Positions 34,501 through 50,541 of a DNA stretch of 64,000 nt are shown here, in pieces (position 1 is the first letter of the stretch; every line of letters starts with the position of its first letter). This DNA comes from Ceratopteris richardii (lineage: Eukaryota > Streptophyta > Polypodiopsida > Polypodiales > Pteridaceae). The translations under genes were made by a program, and so were the position numbers. The stretch lies in contig CM035413.1 in assembly GCA_020310875.1 (NCBI GenBank), forward strand, positions 179,867,364 through 179,931,363, given 5' to 3'. Under the pieces are notes generated by a model that searched no databases, was not told the origin of the DNA, and saw only the letters and a program-made list of their open reading frames with translations.

Positions 34501-34767
34501 AGTTATCTAGATATAAGAGTACATGAATCCATTCAGGTATTTTCAGATAGCCAGAGTGCAATAGCTATAGGAAAGAATCCAGTGCATCATGCAAGAACGA
34601 AACATATAGAGGTTCACTACCATTATATTCGAGAGCAGATAGCAAAGAAGCACATTGAGCTGGTTTATGTTCCTTCTAGTGAGAATGTTGCAGATATATT
34701 TACCAAAGCATTGAGTAGAGATAGTCATGAGAAGATGTGCAGGTTACTGAAGCTTGTACCAGTATGA
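31554..34767 (+). pseudogene. C4 protease-integrase-RT-RNase H, decayed
   Basis: The protease site is IFDSGAT (about 31567). The integrase has LWHERFRHI and CEGCVEGK for zinc, IVHSDVNGP and FVDDFMRYS for the acids, and NGVAERRNR. The RT has DIKTAFLNGDLHEDVYI, LYGLKQAPRAWYEK and YVDDIIVT (about 33818). RNase H has FSDSQSAIAIGKN, ARTKHIEVHYHYIREQI and a final ADIFTKALSR near 34700. In-frame TAG codons are frequent (for example about 32113, 32161, 32407, 33338, 33861, 34317), and there is a shift near 33367. Confidence 0.85.
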
Positions 34768-34770
34768 CAT

Positions 34771-34780
34771 TGAAGGAGGG
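34771..34780 (+). promoter_or_regulatory. C4 polypurine tract
   Basis: TGAAGGAGGG lies directly before an LTR-like TGTAA start and 4 nt after the RNase H stop. Confidence 0.6.
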
Positions 34781-34952
34781 TGTAATAAAGTGATAGGTAG
34801 GAGATGATTGAACCATACCTTTGACAGTTAGAAGATGGTTGAACTACACCCTAAGAGAGAGGATTAGGAAGTAATCCTCAACCATGGCTTTTGGGGCAAG
34901 TGGTTAGCCCATCACATTCCTAACCAAGAGGTTGTGAGTTCAATTCCTTACA
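34781..34952 (+). repeat. Short LTR-like terminus with tRNA-like boxes (172 bp)
   Basis: It begins TGTAA after a polypurine tract and ends TTACA, a 5-bp inverted terminus as in LTRs. The next bases (34953-34966, TTGGTATTAGAGCC) resemble a Met-tRNA primer site with one change. It is not related to the 5' LTR of C4. It also contains a Pol III A-box-like stretch (34891-34903) and a B-box-like stretch (34937-34947) at tRNA-like spacing, so a tRNA-derived SINE is an alternative reading. Confidence 0.5.
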
Positions 34953-35189
34953 TTGGTATTAGAGCCTAGGAAGTAGGCTTGGGCAAGGTGGATTGACCTA
35001 ATGGCCTCTAGAAAAGGTGCTTAGGCACTCTACCATGTGAAAGGGTAGGAATTGGGAAGACGACGCTTTGGGAACTCTATCCAAGAGAGATTGGGGTGTA
35101 TCTCTCAATCCGTATGTCGGATTGAGGCGTGTAAGATACCATTGGAAAGCTCTCGGAACGAACTTTCCAATGAGCAAAGTTGGAAGTGT
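34953..35189. other. Unassigned segment between C4 and the family T array
   Basis: It starts with the primer-site-like TTGGTATTAGAGCC. It then has no coding frame of note; it may be the internal 5' part of another LTR element, cut by family T at about 35190. Confidence 0.4.
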
Positions 35190-36149
35190 GACTTGATTTG
35201 GGCGTTTGATCATTTTTTTGTATTTCTTGGGTCAAAATTACATGATATTCGGTATAAAAAAATTGCTTTTCATGCATAAAGAATGCTTTTCATAAATGTA
35301 TAAAAGTTAGGGTTTGACTTTTGACTACCCAAATGTGGTCCAAATTCTAAGCATTATATATCAATGGATAGCTCTTGACATCTATTTTCCAAATATGCAA
35401 TAAAATTTCGTGTAGTTTTTTATCAACTTTGCCTTAGGTGACTTTGTCTAAAATTGATCAACTGTGGAAACATGTGAATCCTTTTTGTGGAAGGTTCCAT
35501 TTCCAACAATCCTCTCCTAACGTGACACAAGGGGAATATGCCAGAATTGGCATCTATTCTATTGGCTGATAGAAATATAAAATGTTCTTGCTAGGTGAAA
35601 AAGTGTTGTTGTAGGTTCTTGTAATGATCATACCAATGTCCTTAAAATAACCTAAGACTTTTGACATGAAGAGCACTCCATACCACAAAGAAAGGGAGAA
35701 CTAAAACACTTTTCCCATATAATCTTCTCATCCAAATATTGCAATGAAGGATTGAGATAAGGGAAAGTAAAAGATAAGATTATAGACTTAAACATACTTC
35801 CTCAACTCTCAAGGTTGGCCAAGTCAATCATATGCTTTCATCTACAACTATCTAAAAAATATATACATATATAAGAAGTTGAAAATATGTCTAGCATAAG
35901 GTTCTGAAATGTAGATCTATTTCCTCTCCTTGCTCACATAAATATGTGTGTTGATAATCTTGCAAATTTTCAAAAATCTGATATAAAACCTGAATATGAC
36001 CTCTTAAGAATATCTGCAAAATGTTTGATTGCTTGTGCAATCAAATATTGCTAGTGGACCCTTCTAGGAGCTAACTTCCTTCGGTTCATGTATCCAACAA
36101 GCTTTTAGCAACTGTCTGTTTTATGGACTTATTTTCACATGCTAACAAT

Positions 36150-36724
36150 TGTTGGTTTGTAAGGCTCATAATCAATAAAGAGACAAAAATGAAATAGAGA
36201 CATGAGAGAGAATAGACAAGACAATAGAGAGATAGAGGAGCAAAGCTCCACATATATTCAGTACATGCCAAAATACGAAGTACATGAATGTTACAAAGAA
36301 TCATAAAGTTTGGAAATAAATGCACAAATCTGCATCGTATCTTCATAACTTCACAACCTGGTTATAATTTTCGAAAATCCTAATTCCGTTACAAAAACCC
36401 TAATTTTGGGTTTTTAATTATTATTTTTATATTTCTTGGGTCAAGATTACATGATATATTGCTTTTCGCTACAAAAAACTCCTTTTTATGCATAAAAAAT
36501 GCTTCTCATAAATTTTTAAAAATTAGGGTTTGACTTTTGCTTTGCAATTGTGGTCCAAATTCTAAGTATTATATATCAATGGATAGCTCTTGACGTGTAC
36601 TTTTCAAATATGCAAATAACTTTTTCTTTGCAACTTTTGACCAACTTTGACTTGGTTGATGTCTAAAACTGATCAGCTTTGAAAACATGTGCAATCCCTT
36701 TTGTGGAAGGTTGCATTTCCAACA
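36150..36724 (-). repeat. Family T LTR, internally deleted (575 bp)
   Basis: The ends are TGTTGG...CCAACA. Compared with 37486-38315 it lacks about 250 bp in the middle (around 36360). Confidence 0.7.
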
Positions 36725-37485
36725 ATCCTCTCCTAATGTGACACAAGGGAAATATGCCATAATAGGTATATATTCTATTGGCGGATAGAAATGTAAAATG
36801 TTCTTGCTAGCTGAAAAAGTGTTCTTGTAGGTACCTGTAAAGATCATACCAATGTCCATAAAAATACCTAAGACTTTAGACATGAAGAGAACTCCATACC
36901 ACAAAGAAAGGGAGAACTCCAAACATTTTCCTATATACTCTTCTTATCCAAGTATTTGCATGGTAGGTTAAAGATAAGGGAAAGCAAAAGAGAAGAGTAT
37001 AGGACTTAATCATACTTCCTCAACTGTCAAGGTTGACCAAGCCTATCAAGTATCAATCATATGCTTTCATCTACACCTAGCTACAAAATATATACATATA
37101 TAAGAAGTTGAAAATTTATCCACCATAACGTTTTGAAATGTAGATTTGTTTCTTCTCCTTTCTCACATAAATATATGTCTTGATAATCTTGCAAATCTTC
37201 AAAAATCTGATATAAAACTTGAATATCAATTGTTAAGAACATTTGCAAAATGTGTGATTGCTTGTGCAATCAAATAGGACTGATGTGACCCCTCCTAGAG
37301 CTAACTTCCTTTGGTTCATATATCCAACAAGCTTTTGGCAACTGTGTGTTTTCTGGACCTAGTTTCACATGCTAGATAATGAACTTAGCTTGACTTATGT
37401 CTTCCATATTGCTCTTATTTGTCTATATATTACACTATTCTCAACATGCTCTATGTGCACTATTTTCACATGCTCTGATACCAAT

Positions 37486-38315
37486 TCTTGGTTTTTAAGG
37501 CCCACAATCAATAAAGAGACAAAGACTAAATAGAGATTTTAGAGAGAATAGACAAGACGATAGAGAGATGGAGCAAAGCTCCACGTATATTCATTACATT
37601 TTAAAATATGAAGTACATGAATGTTACAAAGAATCATGAAGTTTTCATATAAATGCACAAATTTGCAGCATATCTTCGTAACTTCATAATCTACATAAAG
37701 TGAAGATGATCTCTTCCGAGTATGGATAAGCTCCAAGCCCATGTTCTCCTTGATGTAGAAGAAAAGCACAAACCCTAGCTGCTGCCCTCCTTGTTGAAGA
37801 TGAAGAAATCCAAGATCTCCTCTTTTCCAAGGTTGGAGAAGACCTCTTCTACCAAGCTCAAGGGTTAGACCACCTAAAAGTGATGATATGAGTGAAATAG
37901 GCCTCTTGTTTATATAGTTTTTGTTTCTCCATGAAAAACAAACTTAAAAAGCATTAAAAAAAGCAAGGTTTTGTAATTTTTGAAAACCCTAATTCCAAAA
38001 ATTACAAGAACCCTAATTTCATGAAATATTACTTCTTGTTATTAAGAACTTTTTTTCATGCGTAAAATTGCCTTTCACAAATTTTCAAAAATGAGGGTTT
38101 GACTTTTGACTTCGCAAATGTGGTCCATGTCCTTAACATTGTATATCAATGGATTGCTCTTGATTGTACTTTTGGAATATCCAATAAAGAATTTCTGTAA
38201 TTTTTGACCATTTTGATCAACTTTGACCTTGGTTTGACCATGGCTGACTTTGTGTAAAACTGATTTAACTCTGAAAACATGTGCAATAGCTTTTGTGGGA
38301 GGTTGCATTTCCAAC
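37486..38315 (-). repeat. Family T LTR, longest copy (830 bp)
   Basis: It starts TCTTGG (TG changed to TC) and ends CCAACA. A TATATAAAC-like TATA box (minus strand) lies near 37910. Confidence 0.7.
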
Positions 38316-38985
38316 ATTAACAAAACTCCTTCAAATTCATCCTGAGATATATCATTAGATAACTTTTATGACTAAAAAAAATTGCATATTTTGGTCAAAG
38401 TTGACCTTCTATTGTCTAGTCTTTGACAATGAAAATATTTGCAAATATGAGTGAACCCATTTGTGGAAGGTTCAATTCCATCAATGCCCTGCTAACCTTA
38501 CAGAAGGGGAATAAGGATAGGTATATATTATTTGTTGGCTTAAAAACGGGGTTGCTATGCTGCTGAAGAGTTGGGTATGGCTGAAAAGCTCTTAGAGAGT
38601 ACTTTTTAAATATATTGTTTGCTTTCCAATCCTTAAAAACTCAATTATGGCTCAATTTTGACCTAATGCTAAAGTTGTCCTAATGTACAAGATACAAACC
38701 AATGTCCTAAATATATACAGATTAGACAGTTTGAATTTATTTCCTATGATTCTCTATTGTAATCGATGCTAACAATCCCCCATGACTAATCTCAGTCTCT
38801 CCATTGTTTCTCTTTTCCCCGATTGGGAATCGTGATCTATGATAGATCTTGCACATGATGCTTAGTAAGCATTATCTTTTGCATTAATTTTTGTGGATAA
38901 TGGGGTGCACATATTTTATGATTATATGATCTGTCTCATGGGCTTATTTGACCCTAGTAAGATGTTAATACATCTTATCTTCTGT
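38316..38985. other. AT-rich sequence without recognisable gene
   Basis: Some stretches (38400-38500) resemble family T LTR ends (TTTGACC-rich, TGTGGAAGGTT), so part may be a further decayed copy. No coding frame is convincing. Confidence 0.4.
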
Positions 38986-39002
38986 GTGCACGCATGCGCG
39001 CA

Positions 39003-39086
<84 letters not shown>
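38986..39086. repeat. (CA)n with a CG-rich leader
   Basis: CACGCATGCGCGCACGCG leads into about 40 CA units. The HTHTHT frames across it are artefacts. Confidence 0.95.
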
Positions 39087-39087
<1 letters not shown>

Positions 39088-39358
39088 TTTGGTCGGTGAT
39101 CTTAATACTTTTTTTTGACCTTGTGCAAGTAATTTTCATTTATGAAGTTATTGTTTTAATGATCAGATATGGAATATGAAAATGCAACATGTAATCACTT
39201 TGTGTTGGTTTCTGAAGGAATTAAATACTAATTATTATTTTTTCAAAGTCTCAACTGGACACTTATCTGCTGTACGTGTTTCCAGTATCTGCGTTGACAA
39301 TGATATATTGCAAGGTTGCCTTTGCAGTCTGTTGGGCTGGGATTGCCGGTTTTGTAGG
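39087..39358. other. Spacer between two (CA)n tracts, nothing recognised
   Basis: The 272 bp are AT-rich with no domain, tRNA or transposon end that I can support. Confidence 0.4.
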
Positions 39359-40944
<1,586 letters not shown>

Positions 40945-40961
40945 GATTAACGTCTTCCAAA

Positions 40962-40975
40962 GGCCAAACTTGGCC
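40962..40975 (-). promoter_or_regulatory. LINE 3' UTR hairpin, copy D
   Basis: The GGCCAAGTTTGGCC stem is conserved 20 nt from the tail. Confidence 0.75.
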
Positions 40976-41201
40976 TATGAGACAAAATCATATACAACTA
41001 TGGTAATCTCTGTGTAGCAATGGAAAGGAAAAAAATACTCGCTACACAAAACTGTGTAGGCGGAAAACAGCAAAGGATGGTGGTACCTGTAATGAGGAGG
41101 TAGTGGGAATAAAATAATGGTGCCTGGGGGAGTGGCTCTCGCTCAGAAGATAATGACCACCTGATACAAAGAGGAGCCATGAGGGAGTGAATATGTATAC
41201 C

Positions 41202-42022
41202 CTAAGTGCTGATGATGGGTGGAGGTGGGTGGAGTATATGGTACATCGGCGGCGGTAGGAGTGCCTCCTGGAGGAAGCCTGTCCAAGTGGTGGTAGTGCG
41301 CCTATGCTCCATCATGTAGTCGTGGGCTATCCTGATGCGTGAGATATCCTCCTGGTGTAGTCGTGGTCGTCGGTACCCAACCAGATGTGGTCGGCGTCGC
41401 ACTCTCTGTGCCGCTGCCTGCTGGAGTGTGAGCCCTATGCCTCTGGGAGGCGGGTCCGTCCGATGTGGACCAACGCGCTCAAAATACTGAGTAATAGTCT
41501 GCTGGGTACTCACCCGTGTCTGGTGTGTAGGCTCTAGCATCTTATCTCGTGTCTCATATGCAGCCATGAGGAAACGCCCCATCCTCTGCTGGTCTGCAGT
41601 GGTCATGCACAACTGGAGTGACTCCTCTATCTGGAACTGTGCTCATAGGTCCGAGTATGCCGGGCATCTGATAACGAGGTGCTCCTCACTCTCTATCTCT
41701 GTATGGCATACTGGGCACCACCTCTCCTCTTGAGGGACTCCTCTAGCCTGACCCCTCTCGATCTCGAGCTGATGTGATGAAACTCAAAGCTGCCCAATGA
41801 TGACTCGAAGGTGGTGTGGTAGGTATGTCTGCATGTAGCGTGGAGTCTCAATGAAGCCCTGGTCTGAAATCCATAGAAAATGCTCACGGTAGTGAAGCAT
41901 TTTCGGTGTCAATGTCCTCCCCGGGTTCATCCATGTCCTCTGTATGTATGTATGCCATATCTCCTGACGGATGATCCTATTTCTCTCTTGGTGAGAGAGT
42001 GAATAGGTGGGAGCCTGGGAGC
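41202..42022 (-). pseudogene. LINE-D ORF2 C-terminal part
   Basis: It encodes the post-RT region, the CX2CX8HX4C finger (CPVCHTEIESEEHLVIRC), a PCNA-box-like QQTITQYF (41481-41504) and the conserved PPPMYHILHPPPP end. In-frame stops lie near 41645 (TGA in place of the Arg of LRAQF) and near 41786. Confidence 0.83.
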
Positions 42023-42261
<239 letters not shown>

Positions 42262-42279
42262 ATATTAACGTCTTACGAA

Positions 42280-42293
42280 GGCCAAACTTGGCC
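42280..42293 (-). promoter_or_regulatory. LINE 3' UTR hairpin, copy E
   Basis: The GGCCAAGTTTGGCC stem is identical to copies A, B, D and F. Confidence 0.75.
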
Positions 42294-42539
42294 TATGAGA
42301 CAAAACCATGTACAACTGTAGTAACTCTTGTGTAGAAATAAAATGGAATAGTACTAGCTACACAAAACTGTGTAGGCTGAAAAAGGATCGAAATAACCGC
42401 AGGATAGTGTATCGAGTGATGGAGAGGTAGTGGGGATAATGTAGTGGTGTGTGGGGAGATGTGGCTCTGACTCTGCAGATAATGGCGACCTAATACATGG
42501 GGCCCCCATGATAAGAGTGAATATGTATATCCTAACTAT

Positions 42540-45500
42540 AGATAATGGGTGGAGTATGTGGTACATCGGTGACGGTGTGAGTGCCTCCTGAAGGAAGGCT
42601 ACCCAGGTGGTGATGGTGCGTCTGTGCTCCATCATGTGGTCGTGGGCTATCATGATGCGTGAGATATCCTCTTGGTATAGTCGTGGTCATCCGAATCCAG
42701 CCCTATGTGGTCGACGTCACACTCTCTGTGCCGCTGCCTGCTGGAGCGTGAGCCCTATGCCTCTAGAAGGTGGCCCCCTCAGATGTAGCCCATCTCGCTG
42801 AAAGAACTGAGTAATGGTCTGCTGGGTACTCACCCGTGTCTGATGTGTGGGCTGTATCGACTGTTCTCGTCTCTCATACGCTGCCGTGAGGAAACGTCCC
42901 AACCTCTGCTGGTCTCCCATGGTCATGCACAACTGTAGTGACTCCTGTATATGGAACTGTGCTCGTAGATCTGAGTATGCTGGGCATCTGGTAACAAAGT
43001 GCTCCTCACTCTCTATCTCTGTATGGCATACTGGGCACCACCTCTCCTCTCTAGGGACTCCCCTGGGCTGACCACTCTCCATCTCGAGCCGATGTGGAAA
43101 CTCGAAGCTGCCCAATGATGACTCGGAGGTGGTGTGGTAGGTATGTCTGCATGTATCGTGGAGTCTCAATGAAGCCCTGGTCTAAGATCTGTAGAAAATG
43201 GTCGCGGTAGTGGAGCATTTTCGGTGGCAATGTATCCGTGGGGCTAATCCATGTCCTCTGTATGTATGTATGCCATATCCCTGTCGAATGACCCGATTCC
43301 TCTCCTGGTGGGAGAGCGAATAGGTGGGAGCCTATAAGTCTTACTGCAGTGGTGGTAGTCTGTCTATGTCAAACCCATGATGGGCCAACCAGTCTCGTGT
43401 CTGTGCGTACCATGAGGAGGTGTCTCTTGCTAATGCCATATCACGTGACGCCTGGAAAGCTCGATAAGTGATGCGCTATGTGTCCATGCTCCGGATCCTG
43501 TGTAATAGGCATACTGTCTGAAACAGTGCCTCTACTAGCATCGGTGGTGCTGCCAGCTTTGCTCTGATAATATCATGTGGTACCGAAGGCTTGCTTCGGA
43601 TGAGTCTGGCAATCATGAGAATCTGTGGCCTCTCCAATGCTGTCCATGCCGATGTAACTAATCCAGGCCCCCATATGGCTGCCCCATACATGAGCGCTGG
43701 TGTAACCAAAGTGTCGAAGAGCCACCCCTTTGTGCGGGGCTCCTGAAAGTGCGCGTGGTGGCACTGACTCTCCATCAAGGCTAGTGCTGCATATCCACGT
43801 GTGATGCGGTCCCGGGCTGCCTGAGACATAGAGAAAACCCCAGAAGCTGCTGGGAATGTCACTCCGAGATAAGACATATGATCCGACTACCTCAATCGGT
43901 TCGCCTGCTACTGTGAAAGAACTCTGTCTCCTCACCTGAGCTGATGTATGAAAAATCATAACCTTGGTTTTGCCAACGTTCACAGATAGCCCTCTATGTA
44001 TGCAGAAGTTGTCTAGGCCGCGTAGGTGGTGCTGTAGACCTTTCGCTGACTCTGAAACCATCACAATATCATCAGCATATAAAAGAATATGAACAGTGGT
44101 CCCTCGTACCTCAACGCCCTCCCCTCCCTGCTGTCGTATGAAATCCACTATCTCATCAATGTATAGACCAAAGAGGGTGGGTGAAAGAGGACACCCTTGC
44201 TTCACCCCGATGGTGCTAGCAAGTGAGTGGGATAAGCCACCTAGACATCTGACTCTACCAGATACTCTCTCATATAAAGCATAGATCCCCATATCATCTC
44301 ATCCGGAGCTCCGATATCGAGTAGACGTCTGAAGAGTCTCTCCCTGGGGACTGTGTCGAAGGCTTTGCGGAAGTCCACAAAGCAGCAGTATAATCTCCTC
44401 TTCCTCACTCTGGCCTGGTCGATCAGGCATCTCAGAGTGAAGATGTGGTCAATGGTAGAGTAGTCTCGTCTGAAACCTGCCTGTCCTGGAGCTCTGATAC
44501 CCTTCCTCTCGGCGAGAGTGCTCAACTCTGTCTCTAGCACTGCCCCGTATAACTTGGCCAATATGGGGCCAATCATGATCATCCGATATGTAGCTGGATC
44601 CATAACGTTGCCCGACTTATGAATGGGCACTATGGTGTGCTCAGTCCATGAATCAGGGAACCCTTCAACCAGTGCACGGTTGAAGAGATGAGCAATGAGT
44701 GGTGCGAGAGTCGTACATCCATAGATGAGGTGCTCTGCCTGTAAACTGAACTGGTCATGGGCTCTACCATGCTATAAATGGGAAATAGCGCGGCTCACCA
44801 TAGTGGGTGTGAAGAAGTAAGAGGTAGTGGGGCGTGAGCTCTCCGGACTGGGAATGGGGGGTTGGTATGGAATCTGGTATAGGCTCTGTGCATAGCTATG
44901 CCAAATGCTCGAGTCTCGAATGGGTGTCTGCTGTCTCTTCTCCCTCAGATGTCACCACGCCACTGCACTATCCTGACTCATGAGCAAATGGTAGATATCC
45001 GAGTACTGTCTCTCCTCCCATTCCCGTCGCTTGCGGCGAGTAAGGCTCTGCATGCGACGTTGTGCCTGTCTGTGTGTAATATCCCCTCTAAGCTCTAAAA
45101 TCCGTAGATTCTTCCGTAGTTCTCGACAGGCTGCATTATACCAACAGTTTTGGGGCATGGACCCTGTGCGTGGAGGATGTGTATGTGTGCGATGTGGAAA
45201 GCTGTGGATAGTCGAGTCATGAAGGATGGTGGTGATCTGTGATGTAAGTGTATCCAAAGGTGAGAATGGATTGAGGGAGAGTAGCCCTTGTGTAGGTGGT
45301 GTGCATAAACGTGTGAGAGCTCGTGTGTGAAGTGTATCGTGGTATGTGGCTCAATGAATGGGGGAGGGTCTAGTGGGATAGGAGATAAAAGTGTGAATGT
45401 GATAAACGTATGGTGAGCACCAAGTGGGCGTCGTCCAATACTAAGTGAGGGGATAAGTAAAGCTCCAGAGATGGTACCCAGAATGTAGTCAACCATGCTC

Positions 45501-46255
45501 TCACCCCCTCCGTGAGGGAAGCAAGTGAGTCCGCCCGAGCCTGGCCAACGATGCATCCCGTTATATATAACGAGATGGTGTCTGCTGCCTAGCTCAAGGA
45601 AATGTCTGCCATACCCAGTGGTGTCCTGACCCATATCTGCAGATACTCTACTCGTGCTCGTCTCATCCGGATCTATGCCCCTCATGAGATGTGGATGGTC
45701 CATGTCATATGCCTCGCACTGACGTGACTGGGTACGGCCATTGAAGTCTCCCACAAGGAAGACTTCACCTAGGGTGCTGTAATGTAGTATCTGATCTGAA
45801 AGAGCTGTATACGGTGAGTCTCTGTCTCGGCTCGATCCCCCAAGGTCCTGTCCTGCGTATCGGGATCCGCCTGGTGGGAAGTAGCATATGGCAATGTAAA
45901 CCCAGCTCTCCGATGCTATCTCCATGCGGACCCACATGTATCGTGCCTCCTCATCTCTTCCTACGATATGGATCCGGCTCTGTATCTCCTGTCTAAATAT
46001 GATGGAGACACCCCCTGACCCTCGTGCTGTACTCTGTCTCGTCATGGTCCTGAATGCAGATTCCCAATGAAAACCTGCAATGTGAGGTAGGCCTCTCTCT
46101 AGGCTCTCGTGGGTCTCTGTGATGCAAACAAAGTCATGAGTGTCTAATATCTCTTCCAGGCAGTATGGTCGTGTCCAAAGTGCTCCGTTGCAGTTCCACA
46201 CTCCTCCTTTGAGTGGTGACTCTTGATATGGTGTTGCCTCATAGGCCGCGTATCC
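42540..46255 (-). pseudogene. LINE-E ORF2 (endonuclease-RT-finger), broken
   Basis: The 368-codon endonuclease frame (to 45095) has WNCNG, ITETHES, GDFNGRTQS and VDYILG, but the usual GADH reads GAHH (codon at about 45413-45415), so a catalytic Asp is lost. RT segments carry FVDFRKAFDTVPR, GVKQGCPLSPTLFGLYIDE and LLYADDIVMVSES in shifted frames. The finger CPVCHTEIESEEHFVTRC and QQTITQFF (42801-42824) are intact, followed by MYHILHP. The frame upstream of WNCNG (GYAAYEATPYQESPLKGGV) is open back to the ORF1 stop and has no in-frame ATG. Confidence 0.87.
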
Positions 46256-46686
<431 letters not shown>

Positions 46687-46706
46687 TCATATTAACGTCT
46701 TTTGGA

Positions 46707-46720
46707 GGCCAAACTTGGCC
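46707..46720 (-). promoter_or_regulatory. LINE 3' UTR hairpin, copy F
   Basis: GGCCAAGTTTGGCC stem, same position as in the other copies. Confidence 0.75.
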
Positions 46721-46903
46721 TATGAGACAAAAGCCATGTACAAATGTAGTAACCATGTGTAGAAAATGAAATGAAATGAAATAAACACAAAGCTATCTAG
46801 GGCTGGTAAAAGGCTGGGGAGACGTGGCTCTGACTCAGCAGATAGTGGCCACCTAATATAGGGGGATCCATAATATGAGTGAGCAAAACACCCTAGCTAC
46901 ACC

Positions 46904-50277
<3,374 letters not shown>

Positions 50278-50307
50278 GAGAGAGAGAGAGAAAGAAAGAA
50301 AGAAAGA
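50278..50307. repeat. Short (GA)n-(AAAG)n tail of LINE-H
   Basis: About six GA units are followed by AAAG repeats. It is the shortest tail in the array. Confidence 0.85.
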
Positions 50308-50326
50308 CTTTTTAACGTCTATTAGA

Positions 50327-50340
50327 GGCCAAAATCGGCC
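50327..50340 (-). promoter_or_regulatory. LINE 3' UTR hairpin, copy H (G-U variant)
   Basis: Sense GGCCGATTTTGGCC: the fifth pair, A-U in copies A-F, is a G-U wobble here. Confidence 0.72.
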
Positions 50341-50541
50341 TATGAGACAAAACATATACATCAGTATGATCCAATCCAGTGTGATCCCAAAAGGAAAATA
50401 AAGTGTGAGTACCGCAAACGGGTATAAAAGGAGTGGATAGTAACTGGCATCAAGGGTGTGGGGTGCTATGGGTATGCACTCTATATGCTCAATGGGTGAG
50501 ATACAAATATGATATGCATAGGGAGGGGAGGCTCGATGGTA

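Larger units (their letters stand above)
23935..34952 (+). mobile_element. C4, decayed Ty1/copia element hosting C3
   Basis: The order is a 5' LTR (23935-24917), primer site, gag (split by C3), protease, integrase, RT, RNase H, polypurine tract (34771-34780), then a short LTR-like end (34781-34952). The two ends are not homologous, so the element is probably a chimera or its 3' LTR was replaced. Many in-frame stops mark it as dead. It belongs to the same pol lineage as the old fragment at 9618. Confidence 0.75.
35190..38315 (-). mobile_element. Family T tandem array: LTR-internal-LTR-internal-LTR
   Basis: Three LTR copies (35190-35508 partial; 36150-36724, 575 bp; 37486-38315, 830 bp) alternate with two homologous internal regions (35509-36149 and 36725-37485). 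A primer site (CTCTGATACCA, 37473-37483) adjoins the third LTR, and polypurine stretches (TTAGGAGAGGAT in sense) adjoin the first two, so the element reads on the minus strand. Internal regions of 640-760 bp have no coding frame, which makes it a non-autonomous small LTR element. The shared middle LTR suggests unequal recombination. Confidence 0.72.

Noticed and set aside
34885..34960. A genuine tRNA gene
   Set aside because: A- and B-box-like sequences are present, but the anticodon stem does not pair and no acceptor stem closes.
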